Below, one piece after another: positions 33,712 to 45,657 of a DNA stretch of 64,000 nt (position 1 is the first letter of the stretch; each line of letters opens with the position of its first letter). The stretch comes from Coriolopsis trogii. Taxonomy: Eukaryota > Basidiomycota > Agaricomycetes > Polyporales > Polyporaceae. The notes beneath the pieces are model-generated. The model ran no database searches and was not told the DNA's origin. It saw nothing but the letters and a program-made list of their open reading frames with translations. The DNA lies in the NCBI GenBank assembly GCA_020543525.1, contig JAHYIO010000003.1:2232001-2296000 (forward strand), given 5' to 3'. The position numbers and the translations under genes are program-made.

Positions 33712-35810
33712 TCATGAACGTGGCAGAAGGGCCGATAACGAGACCGGCACGACTTGGACCTGGCGCATCTCCGTGACGGTCCTTGCGTTCCCCTGACCGG
33801 TTCCAATGCCAACAGGTGCTTCGCCTTCCCGGCTAGAACCCCCGTGGTCGACGTTGGTCGCCCAGGGCTCGCTGAACACGTCGTGCGTGCCATCGTCTGC
33901 CATCGGACCGTTTGGCGCGCCGAACAGCGCTCGCGCCCTCCGCCGGGCGGACGCAGACTCCGCGTCCGGCGTCGAAGCGAGGCGTACGTCCGGGGTTATC
34001 GTCATCGGAAGCGGCAGCGATGCAGGGACGTCCCATCCCAAGCGCTCCTGTGCTAACTGCCGCCGGAGGAAGAGCAGCAGGCCGAGGCCGTACGTCGCGG
34101 CGGAAACCTAGTAGTAGTGCAGCAGCGGGGGCGGGCGTGGAGGACGGGTGACCAAAACCGGTAGCGGCGCGGGAACGTGGTAAGCCACCGGCAGAAGCAC
34201 CCCGAAGACATTCGTCAGCGTACGTACACGTACGGTGTCATGAAAAATACGAATGCGCGTTCAGGCGGCGGTAGGAGGGAAGTATGGACAAGAAGGTTAG
34301 TGCACTCACCACGGCCCAACTGATGCAGATCACGACCACCACAGTCTGGCTGGCGCCGCCTACCGCCGAGTCTCGGTCTACGCCATTCACGGTCTGTCGA
34401 AACTCAGACAGGGTGGGCAATTGCCGGATTAGCCATATACAAGAGACGGGTTCTCATGCTCACCTCGTACACCGATAGCCCGAAAATGATGAGGCCGAGT
34501 ACGACATGGATGACGTTTCGCGCAGGATGGGACCTGCCACCCTTTGGACGTCGGACGTGGATGACGGTGCCTTGTGCAGCTTCAATGATGTACAGTACAA
34601 AGAGTACCACACCGCAGATCTATCCACCGACGCCCACCGCAAATAGTCAAGCGCCCCGGAAGTCGTAGCAGTCAGCCTCGTCCAACGTGCACAAAGCAAA
34701 GTAAATAAACCGACACTCGCCTGGTGTGTAGTTACGATATGCTCCCTCCCCTGCTGAGCGACGGCAAGTGGACCTAGCGCCCATCCCACGCAGATGAACG
34801 GAAGGCCGAGAACGACGTTGACGAACCAATGCGCTATGAACCACTTGGGCGTGAAGACGCGCGACCAGCGGGCGAGCAGCGCGCCCAGAGGCAGGAGTAT
34901 CAAGAACCCCGCAGCAGACAGGGCTGCGTGTGCCACCAGCACTGGACCGTCGGGGTGCGATAAGCTGCTGACCGGTGGGGTGGCGGTCGCTGACTGAGAC
35001 GGCGCTGGTGGAGTTGCTGTCGATGCCATAGAGGTGTGCGTTCCAGCTTGTGAGTCTGTGGAGGCGGTCCCGCTCGGCAACCGTGGCTTGGACTGTTTCG
35101 TTAGATCCAACGAAAATGTGCCGGCATCCAAGTGCTGCTCAATCACCGCAGCGGGGTCGGCGGCGGGCGTCGTGATGCCAAACGCCCATATGAGCGACTG
35201 CACGGTATCGTTGCCTCTGGGGATTTCAAAAGTAATGACGGGAGAGCTTCCTTCGTTCGGTGACTGCGGAAAATCAGGGGAAGTGAGGAAGGATCTCAGC
35301 GACGAGATATACGATGCCGAGATATTGAAACGCACGGAGTTGATACTCTGGGACAGTGTTGCCAGACGTGGAGGATGTGTGATAGCTTGGGGCTCTGCGT
35401 GTCCTGACGCTTGTCGTTGAGATAGTATCTGTTTTCCATTAGCATGCCAGACGATGACCATCGGGCTATTCGCCATCTGCTCGCCGAAGCCACTAAGACG
35501 AAGATAGTCAGCACAAAGGCCGAAAGACAGAGAAGACCCAGAAACGAACATACATAGCCATCCATCCCAGTTGATTGAGGGAAGTGAGCTCGTCTAACCG
35601 CGAGAGAAGGAGGGGTCAGCAGCTAGACCACGCACAATACGTGCAAGACAGACATGCAACTGTTTCACCGTCTACAGAAGCCCTGACACACATCAAATAT
35701 CCACACCAAGAATCGCCTTCAAGTGCCGAAACTTGGGAAACTCGAGGCGATAGGAATAACACCAAAGCCAACAACAGTGGCCTCGGGAGCCGATCCAAGA
35801 AGAGCCGCAT
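33712..35810 (-). CDS. DOMON-cytochrome b561 transmembrane redox protein
   Basis: Predicted secretory-pathway protein that passes electrons across a membrane from or to an extracellular heme (DOMON) domain. Six exons: 35810-35654, 35593-35554, 35492-34721, 34619-34464, 34393-34310, 34107-33712; 534 residues. A signal peptide (LLLALVLFLSPRVSQVSA) precedes the DOMON domain: CGYLMCVRASVDGETVAYEL, LGWMAIGFGEQMANSPMVIV (likely Met heme ligand), ILSQRQASGHAEPQ. A Pro/Ser/Thr linker leads to the b561 part with four histidines typical of two hemes: VAHAALSAAG, FIAHWFVNVV, IVTTHQ and VIHVVLGLII. The final helix is VSAATYGLGLLLFLRRQ, followed by a long cytosolic tail. Intron 34720-34620 has a GC donor, and intron 34309-34108 is 202 bp. 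The domain pairing resembles fungal cellobiose-dehydrogenase-like cytochromes joined to a ferric-reductase-type membrane unit. Confidence 0.87.
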
Positions 35811-36172
35811 GCTTTCTTCAAGTAGCCAAGAGAGGGCAACGACAAGGAGAGGGGGCAACGTGAAGGAGGGATAGCGACCTCCACGATGACCCTCCAGACG
35901 ACATAGTGGGGCTATTCGTTCCCATACCTGACTCAGTCCGGGGGCACGTTACCCATCGTTGGGAGCGAGTAAATCCAGGACAGGACTTGGCACTCTCCCA
36001 TCGTGCGTCGGGACTCAAGAAGCGTGAGGGCTTTCGTAGACGCTGTGGCTGCGCATAGAAAGCCGGAGGACACGAGATCGAGATCACCATGCACAATGAA
36101 TTTTCTAGGATACATGCTGGGTTTGTGGTTTTATACAACTGTGATGGTATCGCACTTCGTTCGAAGCAGCAT
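35811..36172. other. Spacer between the DOMON-b561 start and the NDK stop
   Basis: About 360 bp. It should hold the DOMON-b561 promoter. Nothing distinct was seen. Confidence 0.5.
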
Positions 36173-36872
36173 TTACTCGAAGATCCACTTGGCCTGGTCC
36201 TGAGTGTACTGGACGATACCCTCGGGGAACCAGCTGCGATAAGATAAGGTTCAGGACATGATCTCAGATTTATAGCAGATAAGATAACGTACAGAGAGAT
36301 TTCCTTCTCGGCATTTTCAACAGAGTCGGAACCATGGCAGATGTTGCGGCCGACGGCGAGCGCGAAGTCACCACGGATGGTGCCTATGCAAGGAACACAC
36401 GTGGTCAGATACACGTTGTTACATCGTGTAAGAGAGAAGCGCACCAGGAGCGGACGCGAGGGGGTTGGTTGCGCCGAGCATGGAGCGACCAGTCTTGACA
36501 GCGTCAAGACCCTGCCAGACCATGGCGACAACGGGACCGGAGGCCATGTACTTGATCAAGCCCGGGAAGAAAGGCTTGCCCTTGAGGTCGGCGTAGTCTT
36601 CACGCAGCAGACAGATAGACATGAGGCTCCAGAATAAGTGCAGAGACGTGGCTACTCACGCTTCTCGAGGTGCTCGGGGGATGCGTGCACAAGCTTGAGG
36701 GCAATCAGCTTGAAGCCACGCTGCTCGAAGCGGCCGATGATGTTTCCGACGAGTCCACGCTGGACGCCATCGGGCTGCAAAGACGCGACTGCGTTCAACA
36801 CGCGGGCGTCACCATCGCGGGCGAGACGCGACGTACCTTGACCATGATGTAGGTGCGCTCCTCGACGGACAT
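36173..36872 (-). CDS. NDK1: Nucleoside diphosphate kinase
   Basis: Transfers the gamma-phosphate between nucleoside triphosphates and diphosphates through a phosphohistidine. Five exons: 36872-36837, 36774-36660, 36597-36445, 36383-36293, 36233-36173; 151 residues, the standard family length. Motifs in order are the start [85 protein letters not shown], the active-site His in [18 protein letters not shown], and the end QDQAKWIFE. It is divergent from QCR7, with the two start codons only 254 bp apart. Confidence 0.97.
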
Positions 36873-37126
36873 GGCTGCTGTAGGTGTTGGCTGGGGGAGA
36901 TGGAGGAAGATGAAGAGATGGAGGAGGAAGACGAGGACAACCGACGTTTTATACATCTCTGCTTCGATCTCTACTACACTCGTTAATCGCTGCCAAATCG
37001 GGAACGCGTCCAGAGCCTTCCGCCACCCGCTCCAAACACAGCCAAACATCGCTCGGGCAGACTCGCGGTCGGCGTCGGGGGACGAGCGCTTCTCCTCCTC
37101 CCTGCAACTCATAGACTTACACTACG
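36873..37126. promoter_or_regulatory. Shared divergent promoter of NDK and QCR7
   Basis: This 254 bp interval separates two start codons on opposite strands. A TATAAAA box on the minus strand (36953-36947) lies 75 bp from the NDK ATG. A GA-rich (minus-strand CT-rich) tract sits at 36890-36935. Confidence 0.6.
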
Positions 37127-37702
37127 ATGGGCATCGCTGGCCCCCTTGGTCCCTCGCTCGCTCCTATCGTCCGCCGCAACCGCGGACTGTACAATTGGCT
37201 CAAGCCCGTTGCAGACTGGTACGCCGGTGTCGCGGGCTACAGAAAAGTCGGCTTGAGGTACGACGACCTCCGTACGTGACGTTTCGTGCCTCGGTGTTTG
37301 CCTTGTCTTGAACAAGATTGTGTTGCAGTGGTTGAGGAGCGCCCTGATGTTCAGCGGGTGAGTTCACGTTTTGAGTGTTATCTAGGAGTTCAACTTACCC
37401 AGTGTTATGTTTCCTCCACCACAAAGGCTATTGGACGTTTGACTCCCCGGGAGCTCAACGACCGTGCGTTCCGCTTCCGTACTGCCTCTCAGTGCAGCGT
37501 TCTCCACGACGTGCTTCCCAAAGATAAATGGCTCAAGCCCGAGGAGGTACGTCCAATTGCTACTCCTTGTGCTACTTTGCGGGCGACTCAATTCGCGGAC
37601 CGGCAGGATGTGCGTTACCTCAAGCCTCATGTTGAAGACGTCGAGAGGGAGGACGCGGAGCGTCTCAAGTGGGACACCATTGAGGTTGAGAGGAAGCGGT
37701 GA
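37127..37702 (+). CDS. QCR7: Ubiquinol-cytochrome c reductase subunit 7
   Basis: Small nuclear-encoded subunit of respiratory complex III, on the matrix side of the inner mitochondrial membrane, needed for cytochrome b assembly. Four exons: 37127-37271, 37329-37357, 37427-37546, 37607-37702; 129 residues, matching the usual size. Family stretches are YNWLKPVADWYAGVAGYRKV, GLRYDDLLVEERPDVQRAIG, RLTPRELNDRAFRFRTASQC, LPKDKWLKPEEDVRYLKPHV and the terminal EREDAERLKWDTIEVERKR. Exon 2 is only 29 nt. It is transcribed away from NDK. Confidence 0.96.
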
Positions 37703-37978
37703 AGGTGCAGACTACGAGGTTGTACGGGACGAGAGCATCCTATTTCGCTCTACAATGGACTTCTACCCTCGCTATGACATCTCGTCCCCCGCTCGGTATG
37801 CGCGAAGTTCGTCAACCAATGAGATCACGGGCATTGCCTAGCGGGTGTGATCACATCCCGAGGGAGGTCTACTGCAGAGCAAATCTATGTGACCGGAAGT
37901 AATACAAGCGGGTAGACTGCACTCTATCTTATAACCCCGAAGACCTTAAGTATTTATTATGCGCTTCCGTCCAGCAGC

Positions 37979-40836
37979 CTACAAGTGGTTGCCGCCGATG
38001 GTGTCGATAGCCTTGAGGAGAGGGGAGATGACTTCGCCACCCTTCTTCTTGTAAAAGTCGACAACCTTCTTGCCGACTTCCGCAATGTCTATGGGGACGA
38101 TGGTCAATATCGATGGTCTAACGGGGTGTCATGAAATGACTTACTGGGGCCAGTGAGGCCAAACTTCTCGTAAACCTTCTTGTACGGGCCGGAAGCACCC
38201 CAGCCAGTAAGGCCATAGGACTGTAATGCAGGCATCAGCATCGCATTCAACCATTATGTCCGAAATCGCCCTACTTCGTGAGCGTACTTCTGCCAACCGA
38301 GAGTCTAGAAAGTATTCCGTAACGTCAGCTGCCATTTCTACATCACGCGTTCAAAACAAACCACTGACCGAGAGCGCCTCGACGGAAAGGATAGGCGCAC
38401 CGCTGCGCAGCACGCTCAGCCTGTACTCGGCCGGCTGGAGGTCAAAGATCGACCAGCACGGCAAGCTGACTAGACGCGTCTTGATACCTTCCGCGTTCAG
38501 CTTCGCCGCCGCCTCGAGCGCGATAGACACCTCGCTGCCCGTGCTGACGATCGTCAGGTCCTCGCCCTGCACCTCGTACACGACGTATCCGCCCTTGAGA
38601 GCGCGCTCGATCGTCGAGCCCTCGAGGTTCGGCAGGTTCTGGCGCGAGAGCGAGAGGATGGAGGGCGTCTGGGTGCGCGTGAGGGCAGAGTAGTACGCGG
38701 CCGACGTCTCATTTCCGTCCGCGGGCCGCCAGAAGTCAATGTTGGGCGTCGCGCGGAAGTGGGCGGCAGTCTCGATAGGCTGGTGGGTGGGGCCGTCTTC
38801 CCCAAGACCGATGGAGTCGTGGGTGGCTGGGTGGATGCATGATCAGGGTCAAACAGACTACGTGCACAAACCTGGGCTAAAAGGGACTCACCGACCCAAA
38901 TGACTTGGTGCTTGCTGAGGGCCGACAACCGTACAGCGCCAGCAGCATATGACACAAAGTTCTGTGGGATCCTATAAGCACATGGCTAATCGGGAAGCAA
39001 GAACAGCAACTCACCAAGAAGGTCGCAACGAAGGGGATGATACCACCGTATGCATGGAGACCGTTAGCGATCGCACCCATACCGTGCTCACGGACACCGA
39101 AGCGGATGTAAGTGCCCTTGTAGCTACCCAGACCGGTGCTCTCGGGCTGGAAGTCGATCATCGTCTTCGTCCTCGTCAAGTTACTGCCAGTCAGATCGGC
39201 GGAGCCACCGACGAGTTCGGGGAGAACGGGAACAATGGCCGAGAGAACGAGTTCGGAGAGCTTGCGAGACGCCTGCGCAGCGTCCGAAGGTTTGTACACG
39301 GGGAGCGCCTTCTCCCAGTTTTCGGGAAGCTTGCCAGCGATGCGACGAGTGAGCTCGGCGTGCTCTTTGGGGTACTTCTCGCTGTATGACTTGAGGAGAT
39401 CCGACCATGTAGCCTCGAGCTTCGCGCCACGAGCCGCAACGGCAGCGTACGTGTCGTAAGTCTCCTTTGGCACATAGAAAGCCTGGTCAGAGGGAAGTCC
39501 GAACTTGGACTTGAGGGCCTGGATGTCATCGGCCTTGAGAGCTGGTAGAGAAGACATTTAGTCGCGATGTGACGCAACTGTCAAATGCACATACGAGATC
39601 CGTGGACGCCATGGGTGCCCTGCTGCTTGGAACCATAGCCAATGGTCGTGCGGAGACGAATAAGCGTGGGCTTGTTCTTCTCCTTTTGCGCCTCCGCAAT
39701 GGCGTTGTAGATGGACTCAAGGTCGCTAACGAACCAATGAGCAATGAACGATTTTCTGCGCGCAGACATGTCAAGCTCACCTGTCGCCGTTGTCGACGTG
39801 GAGAGTGTGCCAGCCGTATGACTGGAAGCGCTGCTCGACGTTCTCAGTGAATGCAACGGCGGTGTCACCATCAATGGAGATGTCTGTCAATCAGTCAGTT
39901 TGATTGGGGATTAGAGATGTCAGATTCGAGCTCACGGTTGTCATCGTAGATCTGCATCGCGCAATCGGTGAGCAGGATGAGAAGAGAAAAGCATTTATCA
40001 CATACCGCGATCAGGTTGCCCAACTGCAAGTGACCAGCGAGAGACGCAGCTTCGCTAGCAACACCCTCCATGAGACAGCCGTCACCGAGGAACACTAGGG
40101 ATATCCATTCAGATGCATTGGCGCGTTTCGGGATGATGAAACCCAACCGTAAGTATGGTTGTTGATGAGGTCGAACCCGTCCTTGTTGAAGGTAGCTCCC
40201 AAGTGTGCCTGAGCAATAGCAAGACCGACGGCATTGGCGAAACCTTGACCGAGGGGGCCGGTGGTAACCTCGATACCATCGGTGTGACCAGCCTCCGGGT
40301 GACCTGGGGTCAAGGAGTCGATCTGACGGAACTGCTTGAGATCATCCATGGAGAGCTTATAGCCAAGGAGGTGGAGGAGGATATATTGAAGGGCACAACT
40401 ATTGCAGACTCAGTCTACGGGACTGTCTGCGCTGAACGTAAGTGACTTACGCGTGTCTGGGACATATTGTCCGTCAGACGAGTGTATTGGCTCCTTAAGA
40501 TTATGCACGCACCCGTTGGAAAGAACAAATCGATCACGATTGAACCACTTCGAGTTCTTGGGGTTCGCGTTGAAGAACCTAGCCTAATATTAGATGGCCA
40601 TCTTTTGGACCACCCCGGACGATACATACCGGGTGAAGAGGACGTGAGCGACGGGCGCCATGCCCATGGGGGCACCTGCATTGCGAAGCAAAGTCAACAC
40701 AAGTGCTCCGTCGAAAATGATCACAGGGGTACGCACCAGGGTGGCCAGAGTTGGCCTTGCCGACGACATCGGCCGCCAGGGCACGGATGGTGGCAATGGA
40801 AATCTCGTCGGCGGGCTGGGGGGCGAACTTGGACAT
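37979..40836 (-). CDS. TKL1: Transketolase
   Basis: Thiamine-diphosphate enzyme of the non-oxidative pentose phosphate pathway that moves two-carbon ketol units between sugar phosphates. The gene has about ten exons and encodes roughly 680 residues. Motifs in order are [91 protein letters not shown] (cofactor GDG motif), [40 protein letters not shown] (catalytic Glu), [19 protein letters not shown] and the C-terminal TIGGNHL. All hallmark motifs are intact. A TATATA box on the minus strand at 40889-40884 lies about 48 bp from the start codon. It is divergent from CMC2. Confidence 0.96.
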
Positions 40837-41143
40837 GGCGGTTTGGATGGGGAAAGGCTGGGCAGCGAGTGAGAAGAGGGAGCTATATACCTCCTCGCCC
40901 ACTCGCTCGCGACGGACTGATATCTAATCACAATCCCCGTCGGCGCGCGTCCACCAGCGCCTCCTCTCACACTGGTTCCGGCCCGACACGCTCTTCTGTC
41001 TCTCCTCCACCACCGCCCAGCCACCAGTTCCTCCTTTCGGGTTTTGTTTCCTCCTCGGCCACTGTCCTTCTTAAGTTCCGGTCTGTGCAGCACAGTCTCG
41101 CGCTCGTCAACATACTCAGCAGCTTCGCTAGGAGTCACGGGAC
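40837..41143. promoter_or_regulatory. Shared divergent promoter of transketolase and CMC2
   Basis: This 307 bp interval lies between opposite start codons. It has a TATATA on the transketolase side (40884-40889) and no clear TATA on the CMC2 side. Confidence 0.55.
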
Positions 41144-41525
41144 ATGCACCCTCAGCTGACGGAGAAGAAGATAGGTTCGCATCCTCCGCCGCTCGTGTCG
41201 CAACCCGTCCATAGCAGGAAACAAACCTGTGAAACTGACTCATCCCATCCACACAGTCTGCCTGGAGTTTATTCAGGCACTCGAGGCATGTCACGCCGAT
41301 GGCTGGTCGAGATGGACGGGCGCGTGTAATCAGGCTAAACATGACCTGAATATGTGTCTGAGGAAGGAGGTAAGCACACACACCCTAACTCATACGTGAT
41401 CCCCAGCGCGCATACCTCACGTCCCCTTGCGTCAGCGCATCGACCGCACCACCAAGAACCGTGAAGAGGCAAAACTCAAGCGAGAGAAGGCAGAGCAAGC
41501 GTGGAAGGAACTTCATGACGACTAG
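41144..41525 (+). CDS. CMC2: CMC2-like twin CX9C mitochondrial assembly protein
   Basis: Small intermembrane-space protein involved in cytochrome c oxidase biogenesis, imported and oxidised through the Mia40 pathway. Three short exons (41144-41174, 41257-41369, 41436-41525) give 77 residues, close to the human protein. The start MHPQLTEKK is family-typical. The first CX9C is CLEFIQALEAC and the second is CNQAKHDLNMC, followed by LRKERIDRTTKNREEAKLKR. The gene is easy to miss because no exon exceeds 113 nt. It is divergent from transketolase and convergent with the alpha-xylosidase. Confidence 0.92.
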
Positions 41526-41940
41526 ATCCACTCATCTTTACTCGCGGATATGCCGCGACATCTCTATGTTCCACGCCTCCCTGACTATGTCTCTGGCACT
41601 GAGAAGGTGGTCGGCAATGCTCCGTTGCATGCAAGGCCGTATTGGCAACTAGAAAGTCCACGACGAGGGCATGATGATCATTCCCTATGGGACCGTGTAC
41701 ATTGGTTTACGTCGTATCCCCAATGCTCATCCTCATTCACTTACGTCTTCGCGCCTCACTACATTGTGCACGGTGTTCTGCGAATGTGAGATCTCATGCA
41801 GGTACGATTGAATAAATAAAGATCCGTTCGATATATATTTCGGGTCCCAGTTCACATGTCGTACATTTGTCTGCAAACCAGCTTGGACTAGAAATATCTT
41901 ACATTGAAAACGAGTCCGTATCTCGTCAACGAGCTCGACT
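41526..41940. other. Convergent 3' region of CMC2 and GH31
   Basis: About 415 bp between two facing stop codons. No feature beyond AT-rich 3' UTR-like sequence. Confidence 0.55.
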
Positions 41941-44900
41941 TCACAATCTTAGCGACACCACCTTCTCGTTCTCTCCCACATTCACCGTCTTCACCTGCCC
42001 ACCCGCAAAATAGCTCAGGGTCGCAAGCCCAACCTCTCCGCTCGCCACGCTCACCGTGACTTCACCGCCAGCCAGCTTCGCCTCCACAACCCCAGCGATC
42101 CCACCGCCCTTCCCCGTCGGCACCCTAGCCTGCACCACCTGCCCCTCCTCAAGCTCATACACCCTCACCTCCAACCCCTTCGCGAACTCGTAGTCCGGGC
42201 GCCCGATCCCACTCGGGCCCAAGCACAGCACGGATCCCTGCCGGACCCAGACCGGGATCTCGTCGATCGGGACGACCTCCCTGATCCAACTCGGTCCCGT
42301 CTGCGTGCGCGCGGGGTGGAAGAACGACGTCCAGCGCCCGGCGGGGAGGTAGTACTCCAACTCCTCGCCGTCCGGCACGAAGACGGGCGCGACGAGGAGC
42401 GAGGGGCCGAGCATGAACTGCCGGTCGAGGTAGTGCGTCGTGCGGTCCTCGAGGAACTCGAGGAACATCGCGCGCTGCATCGGGTGGCCCCTGGTGTGAC
42501 CTTGGATGGACTGTTTGCGAGCGGCAGTCGTCAGCGCGGGTTTATAGTGAGATGAAGAGAAGACGCACGAGCTCGTAGAGATACGGCATGAGCCTGTGCT
42601 TGGTGTCGAGGAAGCGCGCCATGTACGTCGCTGCGGTTTCCCCGTACTGCCACGGCACTCTGTACGACATGGACCCGTGCAGACGAGAGTGCGACGAGAA
42701 GAGGCCGTACGCGACCCAGCGGTGGTAGATCTCAGGCGGTGGGTGACCCTGTAGAAGCAGTTCAGTGAATGAATCTACGAGAATCTCTTCGCCATATGTA
42801 CCTCGAAGCCACCGATGTCGTGTGAGGTATACGCGAAGCCGGAAGATGTCAAGCTCAGGCCACCCCGCAGTGTCTCCGCCATCGCCTCGAACGTTGACTC
42901 GCAATCCCCGCCCCAGTGCTGTGAACCCGACGGTGAGCCATATGAATTTGCCCTGACACTTCGACTCGCATCCACTCACCACTGGGAAACGCTGTCCGCC
43001 AGCCGTGGCAGAGCGCGCGAAGACGACCGCTTCGCCCTTCCCGAACCGACGCTCGAGAAGTCGGAACACCATCTCGTTGTACAACACAGCGTAGGTATTG
43101 TGCATCCGTACTGGGTCGGAGCCATCGTGGAACACAACGTTCGCGTGCGGGATCCGCTCGCCAAAGTCAGTCTATCGTAGAGCGGAAGTGCATCAGCTCG
43201 GCAGCCTCCGAAGAAGAAACAATGAAGCTTGCGCCGTGCAACGAAGGGGTGGTGACCAACCTTGAACGTGTCCACACCGAGGTCGACGAGCGCGTCCAGT
43301 TTGTCTTCGTACCACTTCCGCGCCGCAGGACTCGTAATGTCAACGATGGCCAATCCGGGCTGCCATAGGTCCCACCTAGACAAATTCGCGTGTCATTTAC
43401 ACTGTAATCCAAGAGGGCGTCAACTCAAGACGGTGAAATTGCAGCACTGACTGCCATGGCGTGCCGTCCTTGCGCTTGATCAGGTACCCTCCCTTCACCG
43501 CCTCCTGGAAGATGGGGGAAAGTTGAGAAATGTATGGATTAACTGTCAGGGGCAGCAACAAGGGGAAAATTTCAGTAAGTCCATTGAATGGCGATACGGG
43601 ATGATCTCAACATACTCCAAACGCATATCTGAACTCCATATTTCTGCTTGATCTCGGAAAGATAGGCTTTAGGGTCGGGGAAATTCTCGGGATCGAACGT
43701 GAATGAGCACCTGTCAACACAGTAAGTACGTATTGATATGGCCTGTAGGGTACATGAGAGACTTCAGGTACGTACCACTCGTATTGCTTCATCCAGAAGC
43801 AGTCAAGGTGGAACACGCGAACAGGACATTTCCTGTCCTGCATTCCCTGCAAGAAGCCGGACACGGTTTTTTCGTCATAGGATGTCAAGAACGACGTTGA
43901 TAGCCATAGACCGAAAGTCCATGCAGGAAGCAACCTAATAATCGTGCAGTGCGTCAGAGCGTGTCGCGACCGCTGCAAGTTCCACGTACGCTGGTCGACC
44001 TGTGATACGTGTGTATCGCTCAAGGATCTAGGTATGACGATTCAGCATCACTCAATTCATCATAGCAGAATACGCAGAAACTGACCTCCAATGGCGAGGG
44101 CCCATAAATAATGAAGTACTCCAAGGCTTCACCGGCGACGCTCACGCCAACACGGCTGACTTTCTCACTGCCTATCTCGAACTCCACCTCGCCCGGGTGG
44201 TTCACGAACACGCCATAGCCCCTATTGGTGATATAGAACGGGACGCACTTGTACGCCTGCTCACTCGATGTGCCGCCGTCCTGGTTCCAGATGCTGACCG
44301 ACTGACCTGTGAAAATGCAGGGCACATGAGCACGACAACCGTGTCTCCGACAGCCCCGAACCAGAAGCAAGGTTCAACAAAATGCCCAACCCGACTTACC
44401 GTTCTTGACAAACGGCCCAAACTGCTCGCCTAGACCGTATACAAGCTCCCCAGGGGAGATGTTCAGCTCCGAGTGGATATATCGCACGACCTCCGGGGCT
44501 GCCTCCGGACGCGGGTTCGAGCTCACGTCCGTCGTGAGGCACGAGTTGTTCGACGCGCTCCGGAGCGTCCACTTGTAAGGGACGTCGTAGATCCCCTGGT
44601 GCTTGTACCCGGCCGTAGTGAGCGTGCGGGTAGGGGACTTGAAGGTGACAGTGTACGGATTCTGCGTGACTTCTGCGGTGAGGTCGCCAGTCCTCACGGA
44701 CCAGGCGGTCTCCGTTTTGGAGAGCGAGGCAGAGGGCACAGGTGGATCATTCGGGAAGAGGGCAATGTCCGGAGTCGGGTCGACATGCTTGAAGTGCTCG
44801 ATCTTCACGCCGATCACGCCCTCTGTGGGGGAGTGTACACGGACGCTGAGGACAGGCCCTATAGCGACACATAGATCGTGAGTACTCCTTGCAATGAGGG

Positions 44901-45068
44901 AAATGCGGGGGAGTGCGTGCCTGCGAGAGTGTCCCCACGGTGGCGGATTGGCTTGGTGGATACCTGGAAGTTGAATCCATCGCCATCCTGGAGGCCCTGG
45001 ACGACCTGCAGACCATGGTACGGCTTGACGCCGCTTTTGAGGAGCCAGAAGCCGTCGTTGAACCTCAT
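41941..45068 (-). CDS. GH31 alpha-xylosidase (YicI-like)
   Basis: Glycoside hydrolase family 31, alpha-xylosidase type, which removes alpha-linked xylose from xyloglucan-derived oligosaccharides. The gene has many exons and full N- and C-terminal domains. It starts [20 protein letters not shown] like bacterial YicI. Further motifs are [94 protein letters not shown], the nucleophile Asp region [63 protein letters not shown] and SHDIGGFE. The tail domain ends [13 protein letters not shown]. No secretion signal is visible, so it is probably intracellular. A TATAAAG on the minus strand near 45117-45125 sits ~50 bp upstream of the start. Confidence 0.93.
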
Positions 45069-45657
45069 CTCGCTGGACTACAAGCTGAGGCGGGGAGGAG
45101 AGTGTGCTCCTGACGCTTTATATCTCTCTATCGCGTAGATTTGGCGGCAGAAACCCAGGCAGAGCGGGCCGCGATGGTAAAGACGGGACGGCGGAACGCA
45201 GGCAAACCATATCCCAGGGCCCGGACTAACAACGGAGGAACTGTCAGTTGCACAGTTAGCCAGATTCCTGCAGATGAAGCTTGCACATGACGCCTCACCA
45301 TATTGCGCTTGCCCGGCACAAGTCTTTCTGACCATGGCGCACTGGAAGTCTGCATGGGTGGGTGGTGGTGGTTGCCAGAAACGTGAGAGAACAACATCCG
45401 GACTTCGAATGGTTATGCCGCGCGACACGCGGAGCCCGTCATCCCGCCTCGCGCGTCTTTCACCAGTCATTTCGTCGACCAAGACGTAGGCAACCGCATC
45501 CACGCACACGCACAGCGTTGCGCTTGCTTGTTGGCTTACAAAGCTACATCCAGGCCCTATCTGTAAGCCATGCGAAATCTGACTGAGGCAAAAGAGAAGG
45601 ACTCTACATTAACAGCCATCGGCGCGGTTTGCAAGTTCTAGCCAACCCGTAGCTACC
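45069..45657. promoter_or_regulatory. Divergent promoter region of GH31 and serine dehydratase
   Basis: About 590 bp between opposite start codons. It carries a TATA element on the GH31 side; no clear TATA on the dehydratase side. No supported gene inside. Confidence 0.5.
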
